From NCBI GenBank assembly GCA_902766655.1, contig CACXEL010000110.1, forward strand, positions 1 through 14,972: a stretch of DNA of 14,972 nucleotides, written 5' to 3'. This DNA comes from an uncultured Lachnospiraceae bacterium (GTDB taxonomy: Bacteria > Bacillota > Clostridia > Lachnospirales > Lachnospiraceae). The translations under genes and the position numbers were made by a program. This document shows positions 1 to 8,600 of this stretch, in pieces. The notes below the pieces were generated by a model. It saw nothing but the letters and a program-made list of their open reading frames with translations, searched no databases and was not told where the DNA came from. The stretch's first letter is position 1; each line of letters opens with the position of its first letter.

Positions 1-1339
1 CGGACGGAGCCTCGGTCTCCTCGACATAGTAGGTGCCGTTGCCGAGACCGGAGATCTCAGGCACGCCGGCCTCGATCTCAACGCCGGTCTCCGCGGGAAG
101 GGCGACACGGTACTTGCCATCCCCGGTCTTCACGACAGGGATTTCATGTCCACCGTTCTCCGCATCGAACAGTTTGAACTTGGCGCCGGTCAGGACCTTC
201 TTGTCACTGTCGTCCTTTACGATCTGGAACTTGTAGACGAAGGTGTCCGTGGTGTCGCTGGTCTCCGTCTGGTTCGCGCCGTACTTGAGGGTCGCGGTGT
301 TGGTATTCTTATCGGTGCCGTCCGCGTTCGCAATTTTAGCGTCTTCGTTGACCAGGGCTTTATAGGAGACGGTGATATCTTTGTGATCAGCAGTGATGCT
401 GGAAAGATATGCCTCCGTAAATTTGATGGTAAATGTACCGCCCTTGCCTGTGGTAAAGGTATCGATCGTATAATCCGTTCCCAGGTGTAACTCAGTGGTG
501 CCGGCGAGCACATGAAGCTTCACTTCAGCCTGCTCAGCCGAGCTGTCAGCATCCGTGTAGTTCACCAGAGAGAGACCGTTGTCCATGGTATCCGTCAGAG
601 TATATGCGGTCGCGCCGGGCTGGGCATGAATCGTCGTCGTGAAAATCAGGGTATCGCCGATCGAAGCAGTGTTCTGCTCTTTGTTGACCGCTTCCGTGTG
701 GCCGCTCATTTCGGTTCCGCCACTGACAGTCTTATCGATCGTCGGCACCGTGTTCTTGTCCTTGACAATGGCAGAGGGAGCCACGCTGTCCACCGTGACA
801 AGGGTACCGGTGGTCGTCGTGATGAAATAATAGCCGTCCGCCAGTCCCGTCCACTTGATGTTTGCGTCATTGTCAGCAACAGCCGTCAGAGCATTGCCGG
901 TCTTAACACCGTACTTCTGGGCGAAAAGCCTGAAGTCTTCGGAAGTGATATCTGCACCGGGCTTGAGGGTAATATTGTGATTGGTCGTATTGACATACTC
1001 GAACCAGTTCTCGGCTTTGACGGTCTTGGTCGTGCCGTCCGCAGTGGTGATGGAGTATTCCGCATCCAGGCCATGGCCGCTTTCCGCGGTCGAATTTTCG
1101 TCGATCAGTGTGTAGGCAATACCGGCTGTGGTCACGGAATGCGCGTTATCTATATCATCCTCCGCAGCCCGCTCATCGGTCACGGTGGCGTCAAAGATCT
1201 TGTAGAGCGTGTAGGTCTGGCCCTGGAAATTCACGTCCACAGTGATGGTGTTATCATTTGCTGCGAACACGGTGGTGCCCATGCCAAGGACCATGACCAT
1301 GGCAATCATCACGGCAAGAGTCTGCTTCAGCTTTTTCAT
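1..1339 (-). CDS. Major pilin-like, isopeptide-forming surface protein (C-terminal end outside window)
   Basis: The first 446 codons are present and the gene runs off the left edge. ATG at 1337-1339 follows a purine-rich AAAGGAAAG. Residues 1-28 are a signal peptide: basic MKKLKQ, a hydrophobic stretch, then cleavage likely after VFA. An N-terminal domain (about 29-190) has the YKIF motif common near the start of pilin N domains. The next domain starts near residue 199 with PTIDKTV, continues with the IGDTLIF signature and ends near a KNTNTATLKY stretch. This is the layout of fimbrial D2 domains, in which Lys and Asn form an isopeptide bond. A SpaA/Cna_B domain starts near 368 (FQIVKDDSDKKVLTGAKF) and carries the E-box YVEETEAP at the window edge. 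A VKDKN motif between the first two domains may hold the sortase-reactive lysine, but no textbook YPK pilin motif is visible. An LPXTG-type signal is expected outside the window. It lies 72 nt after the signal peptidase gene and is probably in the same operon. Confidence 0.85.
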   Translation of the reverse strand, partial: MKKLKQTLAVMIAMVMVLGMGTTVFAANDNTITVDVNFQGQTYTLYKIFDATVTDERAAEDDIDNAHSVTTAGIAYTLIDENSTAESGHGLDAEYSITTADGTTKTVKAENWFEYVNTTNHNITLKPGADITSEDFRLFAQKYGVKTGNALTAVADNDANIKWTGLADGYYFITTTTGTLVTVDSVAPSAIVKDKNTVPTIDKTVSGGTEMSGHTEAVNKEQNTASIGDTLIFTTTIHAQPGATAYTLTDTMDNGLSLVNYTDADSSAEQAEVKLHVLAGTTELHLGTDYTIDTFTTGKGGTFTIKFTEAYLSSITADHKDITVSYKALVNEDAKIANADGTDKNTNTATLKYGANQTETSDTTDTFVYKFQIVKDDSDKKVLTGAKFKLFDAENGGHEIPVVKTGDGKYRVALPAETGVEIEAGVPEISGLGNGTYYVEETEAPS

Positions 1340-1360
1340 CTTTCCTTTTGTCCTTTCTTA

Positions 1361-1380
1361 ACGTTTCCCAAAAGGGACAC
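1361..1380 (-). other. Small inverted repeat upstream of the pilin start
   Basis: In the 72-nt spacer between the signal peptidase and pilin genes, TCCC and GGGA pair around a four-base loop, with GT/AC able to add pairs beyond one mismatch. On the minus strand the loop is TTTT. It is too short and lacks a following U-run, so it is not a convincing terminator. It could affect translation or RNA processing ahead of the pilin. Confidence 0.3.
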
Positions 1381-1411
1381 TATATGTCGCCGGCTGATCA
1401 GAGAGGGCTCT

Positions 1412-2011
1412 TTACCCCGCCGAGGAGTCGATGGCACCGAACTTGTTGAGCGGCCAGACCCTGAAGACGATCCGGCCTACGATCTGCTCTGTGGAAATGC
1501 ACCCGATCGAGGTATTCCGCGAGTCGATCGACACGCTCCTGTTGTCGCCCATAACGAAGATCCGGCCTTCCGGAACCTGATATGGCAGCTCTATGTTGGT
1601 CTCGCCAAAGGCCTTGTTGCTCAGGTAGGGCTCTTCGAGCTTTTGCCGGTCGACGTAGACGTTCCCGTCCGTGTCGATATCGACGCACTCTCCCGCCTGC
1701 GCGATGACCCGCTTGACCAGGATATTGTTGTTGTAATAGAAAGCTACGACATCCCCCTGCTCAAACGCGGAGGATTTGACGCTGACGACCACGTCGTCCC
1801 CGTCCAGGGTGCCGCTCATGGAGGATCCGTAGATCCGCAGGATCGGCAGGAGCAGGACGGCCACCAGGACCGAAGCCGCCGCGACTGTGATCAGGGTAAA
1901 GACAGTGGTGCGGAGCGAGATCAGGAACCTGTCCCTGTAAATCTCCCGGTCCAGCTCCTTCTCAATCAGCTCCGTGTCCGGAAGGTCCTTGTGTTCATCA
2001 GTCATCCGCAT
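1412..2011 (-). CDS. Type I signal peptidase, pilus-locus associated
   Basis: 199 residues. It is a membrane-bound serine protease that removes signal peptides from exported proteins. A charged cytoplasmic N-terminus (1-34) is followed by one membrane segment (about 35-58) and then the catalytic core outside the membrane. The nucleophile is Ser64 in YGSSM and the general base is Lys100 in LVKRVIA. The third conserved box, GDNRSVSIDSR, is at 155-165. A lysine rather than histidine in the dyad makes it the bacterial P-type, not the SipW/ER type. Its start overlaps the end of the upstream coiled-coil gene by 14 nt, so the two are probably translationally coupled; AGGAAGG precedes the ATG. A second in-frame ATG two codons later is also possible. 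Position directly before a pilin gene suggests a dedicated pilin/tip signal peptidase, as known in streptococcal pilus islands; that role is inferred. It could also be an ordinary housekeeping-type lepB. Confidence 0.93.
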   Translation of the reverse strand: MRMTDEHKDLPDTELIEKELDREIYRDRFLISLRTTVFTLITVAAASVLVAVLLLPILRIYGSSMSGTLDGDDVVVSVKSSAFEQGDVVAFYYNNNILVKRVIAQAGECVDIDTDGNVYVDRQKLEEPYLSNKAFGETNIELPYQVPEGRIFVMGDNRSVSIDSRNTSIGCISTEQIVGRIVFRVWPLNKFGAIDSSAG

Positions 2012-2273
2012 GGCTGCCTTCCTCGTACCTTCCCTGACCGCGGATGCTGTTCAGGTAGAGATCCGCCGCCTTCTGCGCCTCCTCGAAGATCCCGGTGAGG
2101 GCGAGCGCCGCCTCGGCGATGCTGCCGCTGTTCTGAATCCGGATGTTCCTGTCCGCCAGCTTCGCGTTGGCGATCTCCAGCTCTTCCCGGAGACGGTCGA
2201 TCTCACGGCTCTGGGCGAGCATGATCTCGAGCATGTCGCGGCGCTTTAATCTTCGGAACTCTTTTTCAGTCAT
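1998..2273 (-). CDS. Small coiled-coil protein of unknown function in the pilus operon
   Basis: 91 residues when started at the ATG at 2271-2273, which has GGAG seven bases upstream. The frame is open further to an ATG at 2360, but that start has no Shine-Dalgarno sequence and adds 29 low-complexity residues, so I prefer the internal start. The protein begins MTEKEFRRLKRRDMLEIML. It forms a highly charged helix with heptad-like spacing at about 8-48 (EIDRLREELEIANAKL) and a second amphipathic helix at about 51-78. There is no signal peptide or membrane segment, so it should be cytosolic. From memory, similar short coiled-coil proteins sit beside signal peptidase and pilin genes in Lachnospiraceae, where they often carry a weak 'DNA repair protein' label; nothing visible here supports DNA repair. 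The 14-nt overlap with the signal peptidase gene ties it to export or pilus assembly. Its function is unknown. Confidence 0.78.
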   Translation of the reverse strand: MTEKEFRRLKRRDMLEIMLAQSREIDRLREELEIANAKLADRNIRIQNSGSIAEAALALTGIFEEAQKAADLYLNSIRGQGRYEEGSHADD

Positions 2274-2472
2274 GGATATCTCCGGGCGGTCGTCTTCCAG
2301 GATCTCTCCGTGTTCTCCGCGATCATGGCCGGGAGTATGCACCGGAGGATACATAATCATCCGTATTATTTTCTCTGTTTTCTGTTAAGTAGCTGTTTTT
2401 CATTCAGACAAAAAACACCGCAGCCATACCTTGATCTGCCGCGAGATTTCTGTCCGATTCCTGTGAAAAAGT

Positions 2473-2506
2473 ATCGTAAATACAAGTGGTCTGTATTTCA
2501 ATCGAT
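2473..2506 (-). promoter_or_regulatory. Inverted repeat at the predicted transcript 5' end
   Basis: AAATACA and TGTATTT (2478-2484 and 2492-2498) pair perfectly around a seven-base loop. Outer ATCG/CGAT arms add four more pairs across a small internal loop. The element begins at the transcription start expected from the promoter at 2512-2540. It is therefore either an operator overlapping the start site or a 5'-terminal mRNA hairpin that could stabilise the transcript. I cannot decide between the two from sequence. Confidence 0.45.
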
Positions 2507-2511
2507 TCCCT

Positions 2512-2540
2512 ATTATAGCATCGGGTCAGTTAAATATCAA
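2512..2540 (-). promoter_or_regulatory. Sigma-A type promoter for the coiled-coil/signal peptidase/pilin genes
   Basis: On the minus strand TTGATA (2535-2540) is separated by exactly 17 bases from a perfect TATAAT (2512-2517), which is followed by AGGG. Transcription should begin near 2505, giving a leader of about 230 nt before the preferred start at 2273. This lets the shaft-pilin half of the locus be expressed separately from the large tip-protein gene upstream. Confidence 0.8.
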
Positions 2541-2575
2541 TTGCCTCTTCCGGCAAATCGCCTATTCCGGGAGCC

Positions 2576-2617
2576 GGAGGGATGAGGACCAGATTCGATC
2601 CCTGATTCTCATCCTCC
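2576..2617 (-). terminator. Hairpin after the large surface-protein gene (terminator or attenuator without U-run)
   Basis: Starting 23 nt after the stop codon, GGATGAG pairs with CTCATCC (2580-2586 with 2608-2614). Outer GGA/TCC continue across a one-base bulge, and inner ATCAG/CTGGT continue across an A-C mismatch. The stem is strong, but no run of T follows on the minus strand. It may be a 3' stabiliser or a weak or Rho-dependent stop rather than a standard intrinsic terminator. Read-through into the genes downstream is possible. Confidence 0.4.
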
Positions 2618-2639
2618 CCGATCATCCGTATAAATGATG

Positions 2640-5600
2640 TTACGCCGCTCTTCTCCTCCTCCTCACCACGAGGCTCGCTCCGGCGATACCTGTGAGGAGG
2701 AGGCCGAGGAGCTGAAGCAACGTGGTGCCGGGGCCGCCGGCGGCAGGCAGTTCGGAGCCGGCGGTATTGCTTACCACTATGGTCGTGTTGCCATCCGCGA
2801 GCGTCACACCCGGATAGGTCCGGTCATTGCCGTTCTCATCTGTCAGCCTCACAGTTCCGTCAGACACGGCGAAATAGATATCCTTTGTGACAATAATATG
2901 GCCTGCCGGAGCACGCGTCTCCGTCAGCTTATAGGTGCCGTTGGACATGCCGTGGAAGGTCTTTTCCGTTATGGTCTCCATGTCGATCTCGCCGTTTGCG
3001 CCAAGTCCGTACTCATGGACGTCTGTAAAGACATTGTTGTCATTTTTCCTGGACAGTTCAAATTTTGAGCCGGCCAGAGGTGTATTACTTTCATCTGTCT
3101 TACGGATCGTAATACCAAGCGGTGTGTTTTCAACTTCAATCCGATAGGAAACGGTGCCCTGAACGGACGTATCCGTTGTCAGCCAGTTCGAATAGCCTGC
3201 GTTGTTGATCGTAACAGTTCCGTCCTCCCCAAGCGTGAAGCACAGATCCTCTGTGAGCCTCTTATAGCCGCTTGGCGCAGCGACCTCTCTCAGATAATAT
3301 GTCCCTGCTCCGAGATCCGAGCTGAGCTCCTCGATCACACCGCTGTCATTCGACGCAAGGCTGCTGTAGCCCGTCTTCGGTGAATAGGCCGGACGCAGAT
3401 TGCCTTCATTATCCTTTACCTGATCATACAGCGCGAATCGCACGCCGCCGAGCGGTGTTCTTGTGTCGCCGTCCACGCCGACTTTGCCGATCGTGAGACT
3501 CTGCACTGTGCGGTTCTTCACTGTAATGCGGGCCATACTCGTTCCGGTGGCGGGGGCGAAGGAATAGTACTCCTCATTTCCGGTCACCGTGAAGACGTCT
3601 TCATTGTCCTGGTTCTTTGATACCGTGATGGTGATTTCCTCAGCCATCGCCACATAGCCGGCAGGTGTTTTTATTTCTGCCACCTTGTAGGTTCCGGGAC
3701 TCAGGTAAGCAGTGGTGACGAGACCGCTGCTGTCAGAAGTATAGGAGGCCGCTGCCACGTCATCCCCGTTCTCATACTTCAGCGTGAACGCCGCTCCGGC
3801 CAGATAGTTCTCGCCCGCCCAGTCCGTCTTGAAGATCTGGATACCCGGACGGGAGTTGGTCACGGTATCGATCCGTATATTGTTGTTGCGCCCGGTGGAA
3901 GCACCGGTCTCGTAGGACACCGTATAGGTCTCCTTCCGATGGGTGCCGCCTGCAGGTGTTCCGCCCACTTCGACTGTGTCTCCGTCGGCGACAGGCGTGA
4001 CCGTAACGGAACTATCCACTGTCACCTTGCCATCGCTGTCGACAGCCGGCGCGATTCCGTCAGCTGTACTGAGCTCAACCTCGCGAACGACAAACTGGTT
4101 GAAAGAATAGGTCTCCCCCTCTACCTTCAAATCCTGGAAGAAGAAGTAGGCTTCCGTATCGCCGTTCTTGAGCTGTCTGACCGAATCCGGCAGAAGCGTG
4201 TATGTATAATCTGGTCCCGATCCGGTCCGGAGATAGACTGCCAGGTAAATCGGGTCATGCGTCATGAAGTCCTTGTCCGTCCACACTTTTTTCGCGGTCA
4301 GACCCCAGCCCTCCTGGTTGCGGATTTCAATCCTTGGCGATTCGGTCCTTGATGTGATGGTCTCGAGGATGGGTTCTGCGTTGGACGTACTGTCACTCGT
4401 CAGTAAATGACGACCGTACGTGCCGTTCTCCGTGTAGTAGACATACTGCTCATCTTCGCTCCCCAGATCTGTGCGGACATAGCCGTCAGAGGATCTGCGT
4501 GTATAACCCCTCGGAAGCTCAGAATCGCGCTCTTCCACCTTGTATTTTGTTCCGACGATCAGATCCCGGACCTCGACGGTATAGCCGGCCCGGATCTTGG
4601 AGATCGCGCCGTACATCGAGGTGGTATATGTGGCGGAACGCCGTACGTCCTCGGGAAGTTCCAGGAACTGCTCGAAGGTCGTAATGCCATCCAGCCTGGT
4701 AAACGTCTGGTTATCCGAATCCCACATACCATAGTATCCCTGAGGATCCCTGATATAGTAGGTGTACATGTCCGCCAAAGGCAGAGCGCTGGCATCCGCA
4801 AATTCATTGCCCAGATACAGGCGGAAGCTGAATGACGCATCCACCTGCGCCGCCTCAGCGTCGGTCAGCAGTATCCCTGTCGGGCCATAGACCGCCTTCT
4901 TGAAGGAAAGCGTGCGCATAACGTTCGGGGCTACCTGGTTCGTGTACTCCACCGAGGGGCGTTTCACCGTCGATTCATAACCGATACCAAAATCTTTGCG
5001 GCCTGTCTGACCGGCGCCGGAGGATCCGGATGATCCGTCTGTATTGTTATACAGCCTGCCTTCATCCGTGATATTCTCTCCGTTCACGAATACCGCATCA
5101 TAGATCTCGGTATTCAGACCGCACTCAACCGTCTTGTACTGGTACGTATCCTCCGGGAACATCATCACGGCAGTTTCCCCGGCCTTGAGCAGGAAAACAT
5201 TGCGATACTCGATCCCGACTATCGTCAGGGATTCCTTGAAGGGCACAAGCGTGTTGGTCCCCTTATAGACCACACGGATGGGATCGCCTGGCAAGGATGC
5301 CTGTTCCATCATCTCAGGTGAGTTATAGCTCTCAACGATTTTCTCGCCGCTCTCATCGAGCACGTATGCGCCGCTCTCATCCATCCGGTAATTGGCCGTT
5401 GCATACCAGATCTGATACGGATACTGCATCAGCTTGTTGGACGCACTCTGGGTCCCAGTCAGCTTTTTGGAGAGTTCAGCTGTTCCGGGCTTTACCGAGG
5501 CCAGGTTGAAGCGCATCTTCAGGTTGGAGGCGCCTGCGCCCCGCTCCATGTAGAACATCTTCATGGTGTGGGTAGTGTAGTCTTTGAAGACATAGTTGCC

Positions 5601-8600
5601 GTCTTTCAGTTCAAAGATGTCACCCAGCCTGGCAGCGACCTCGCTCTGGCTCAATCCCCTGGCCTCATAGTGGCTCTTGAAGATTGCATACAGAGTCGAA
5701 TCACCCCTGTCGCTGTGTACAGTACCTGTGCGGAAATTCACAGAGCCAACCATCGCCGAGTGCACGCCGCCCAGATCCAGCACGAGTTCCCCATCCACAT
5801 AGAGCCAGAAATCATCATCTCCGCTGAATTCGAAAATAATATCATGGCCCCAGTTGTCCAGACCGTTTGCAGTCTGCGTGAAACTGGCGGACAGCTCCAT
5901 GCCGAAGAAATAATCCACATCAACGCGATTGCCGATGTTATATAAGACCTCTCCTTTACGGGGATCGGAATCCGGCAGCTCCGCATGCAAAACATCCGTA
6001 CGGTTGGTAAAACTGCAGACCCTGTTCGGATCCAGTTCATTATACGGCATGAACTGCCCATGCTCGCCTGTGCCGGCGTTGCCTGTATAGTCTCCGATTG
6101 CGCCCAATTGATCGTAGACGGTAAAGTTCCCGTCACCTTCCAGGTGCGCAAAGTTCTGTGTACTGTCATAGACAAAGTATCCGCTCTCATTGTAGGCGCT
6201 TTCAATGAACAGATGGTTCACCGTGCCTGCGGAAGCAAATAAGTCTCCCAGGGAAGCTTGCGGTTTGGTGGTAACGGATGAATTTGTATTCGGGTATCCG
6301 TTGCTTTCCAGATTCGTTGACAGCAGGCCGGCTGCATTCGTGTCATAGCCCAGTATGGCTGTCTGTCCGGAGTCTCTGCCGCTGATGTTGTTCGCGGGAT
6401 TTCCGCCTCTGTTCAGAACCGGATTGTTGAAATCAACCATTCTCATGCTGATTCCAAATTCCGTGTTGTCAACGGTATCAAGGGTAGACACAGTACCCCC
6501 GGCATTATAATGGTCGACCTTTGCGAAATAAAAGTCATCCGCCTCATCCATCGGGCAGGACACGACCCTCTTTCCGCCGTCAGCATCCGTCACGACCTTT
6601 AAACCGGAGTAACCGTAAGCAATGTCATCCCAGGCCAGAATAGTTGTATAGTCGAAGCCATCTCTTCGTCCGTTCAGGTTAATGCCGACTGGCTGATTCG
6701 AAATGATTCCTTCAGCCCTGGGAACGAGATAGGTATTGGGATACGCCGTATTCTGAAGCTCATAATAATAGTTCGGCGTGCCATCGGGGTTCGTGTATTC
6801 CGTGAACGCCCAGAGCGCTGAATTGACCTGATTTCCGACCCAGTTGATCAGGTCGCCGCTGTCATAGACGCGGATCAGGGAGCCATCGTGATCGACTGCA
6901 TAGAACTCATATTTTTTGGTTGTCTCGTTCCAGACTCGCGTGTAAATGACGACCTGCGGGTCTTCATTCGTGCTGAGACTTTCATCGCTGACACTGATTT
7001 TGCGGCCGGAATACAGCACGAAGTCTTCTTCCGACAGGGAAGACCTTTCAACAAGGTGCAGCCATGTGGTAGCACCGTTGTTGTTGGCGGCATTAAAGCC
7101 GTTTGCGGAGCTTCCCGTGAAATTCAGCGAATAGTGGTTGACCGTAAAATGCCATTTGCCGCTGTTGGCGCCGGTTCCGGGCGTGGCTGTAATAAGAGAT
7201 GCGTTTGACTTCTCGTCCGTCAGCGACACATTGCCGCCGTTTATGACCAGATACTTTACAGTCCCATCCACCGTGGTCCTGATATAGTATTCGTCCTCTT
7301 CGAACGACTCAAAGGTCCACTCCTGAATATCACTGTCCTCAGCGACCAGGAGAGTGCCGGCATTATGAACAACGTCTGTGCGCATGAGCATGTCAAGGCC
7401 TTCAAGACGATGCTGGCTGCCCACCGTCTTTTCAGTCGCTGACATCGCTGCCGCCACCACAGAATCATTGTTATAAGCAATGCCATAGGTCATGCCATCG
7501 AGGGAATAAGGATCCTTTCCCATTGTCAGGGATGACACATAGGTGATACTGATCTGGCTGTTGGCAGCATTGTTATTGTCCGTGTATAAGCGTATTCCGC
7601 CACCGCCATTGGAATGCTGAAGCCATCTGTTCTCGCCCCGCTTTTTGAAATAGAATTTCCCGTCGGAGGCCTGGCTCATTTCAAAAAGAGTGCCGTCAGC
7701 ATCCGCAAACCCCATAAGGTTTCCAGATGTATTCCTCATATATTTCTTTTCACCATTGATCATGGTGTAGATATAATATGTATTTTCATCCGCTCCCCGC
7801 TCAAAGAACCAGGGACTTGCATCGGAGATGCTGTTCGTCTCTATGTAACAGGAGTTGCCATTCAGCTGGTTCGTGAAATAATGATTGCCGTTATAGGAGA
7901 GGACAAATCCACCCTCATCGCCATAATTCTCCCCTAATTCTCCCAGAGAAGCAACGGACGTCGGGGTGACTGACACAGGCGAAGGCGCTTCCACGATTGC
8001 ATACACGGAAAATCCTTCCGCTGCAAATACCACAGCCGCGCCGTTTTCGCAGGGATTCGTACCGTTCTCAACAGGTGCCGCTGCTTCACCTTCATCCGAA
8101 AAGTGCACAACTCGCAGATGATCACAGCTCTTATCCGCCAGCTCTATCCGGACATCGACAGACGTCCCTTCAGCGGGCTGGTACTGGATCCCCGTATTGT
8201 CCCGATCGACGATCTTAATGTCAAAGAGTCTGGCATAGGAGACAGCCCCAGCCTCCCAGCCGAGCGCGGCCTCTGCATCAGCCACATAGGCATCATAAAG
8301 AGCGGAGCCTGCCGTTATCTCCGCCACAGCCAGCTCAGCGTCCTCCGGAATCTCTGTCTCCGGCCCGTAGGTCGCCGTAACCGTATAATTATGCCCGTCA
8401 CTCGCCAGCACTGTCTTCTCGATCTTTGTCCCGACGATGACATAGATGGAAAAATCGCTTACCTCTATGACCGCCGCCTCGTCCTCCATAGTCGACTCGA
8501 CAAGGCTGCCCTGTCCGTCATCGTCAATGTGGACAATCTTCGACTCCTGAAGCGCATCGGTGTCGGCAGCGATAAAAGAAACCTTGATTTCCGCCCCAGG

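Noticed and set aside
512..2098. Long plus-strand reading frame of 528 codons
   Set aside because: It lies antisense to the pilin, signal peptidase and coiled-coil genes, whose minus-strand frames have clear families and motifs. Its translation shows no recognisable domain, and it runs across three genes and their spacers.
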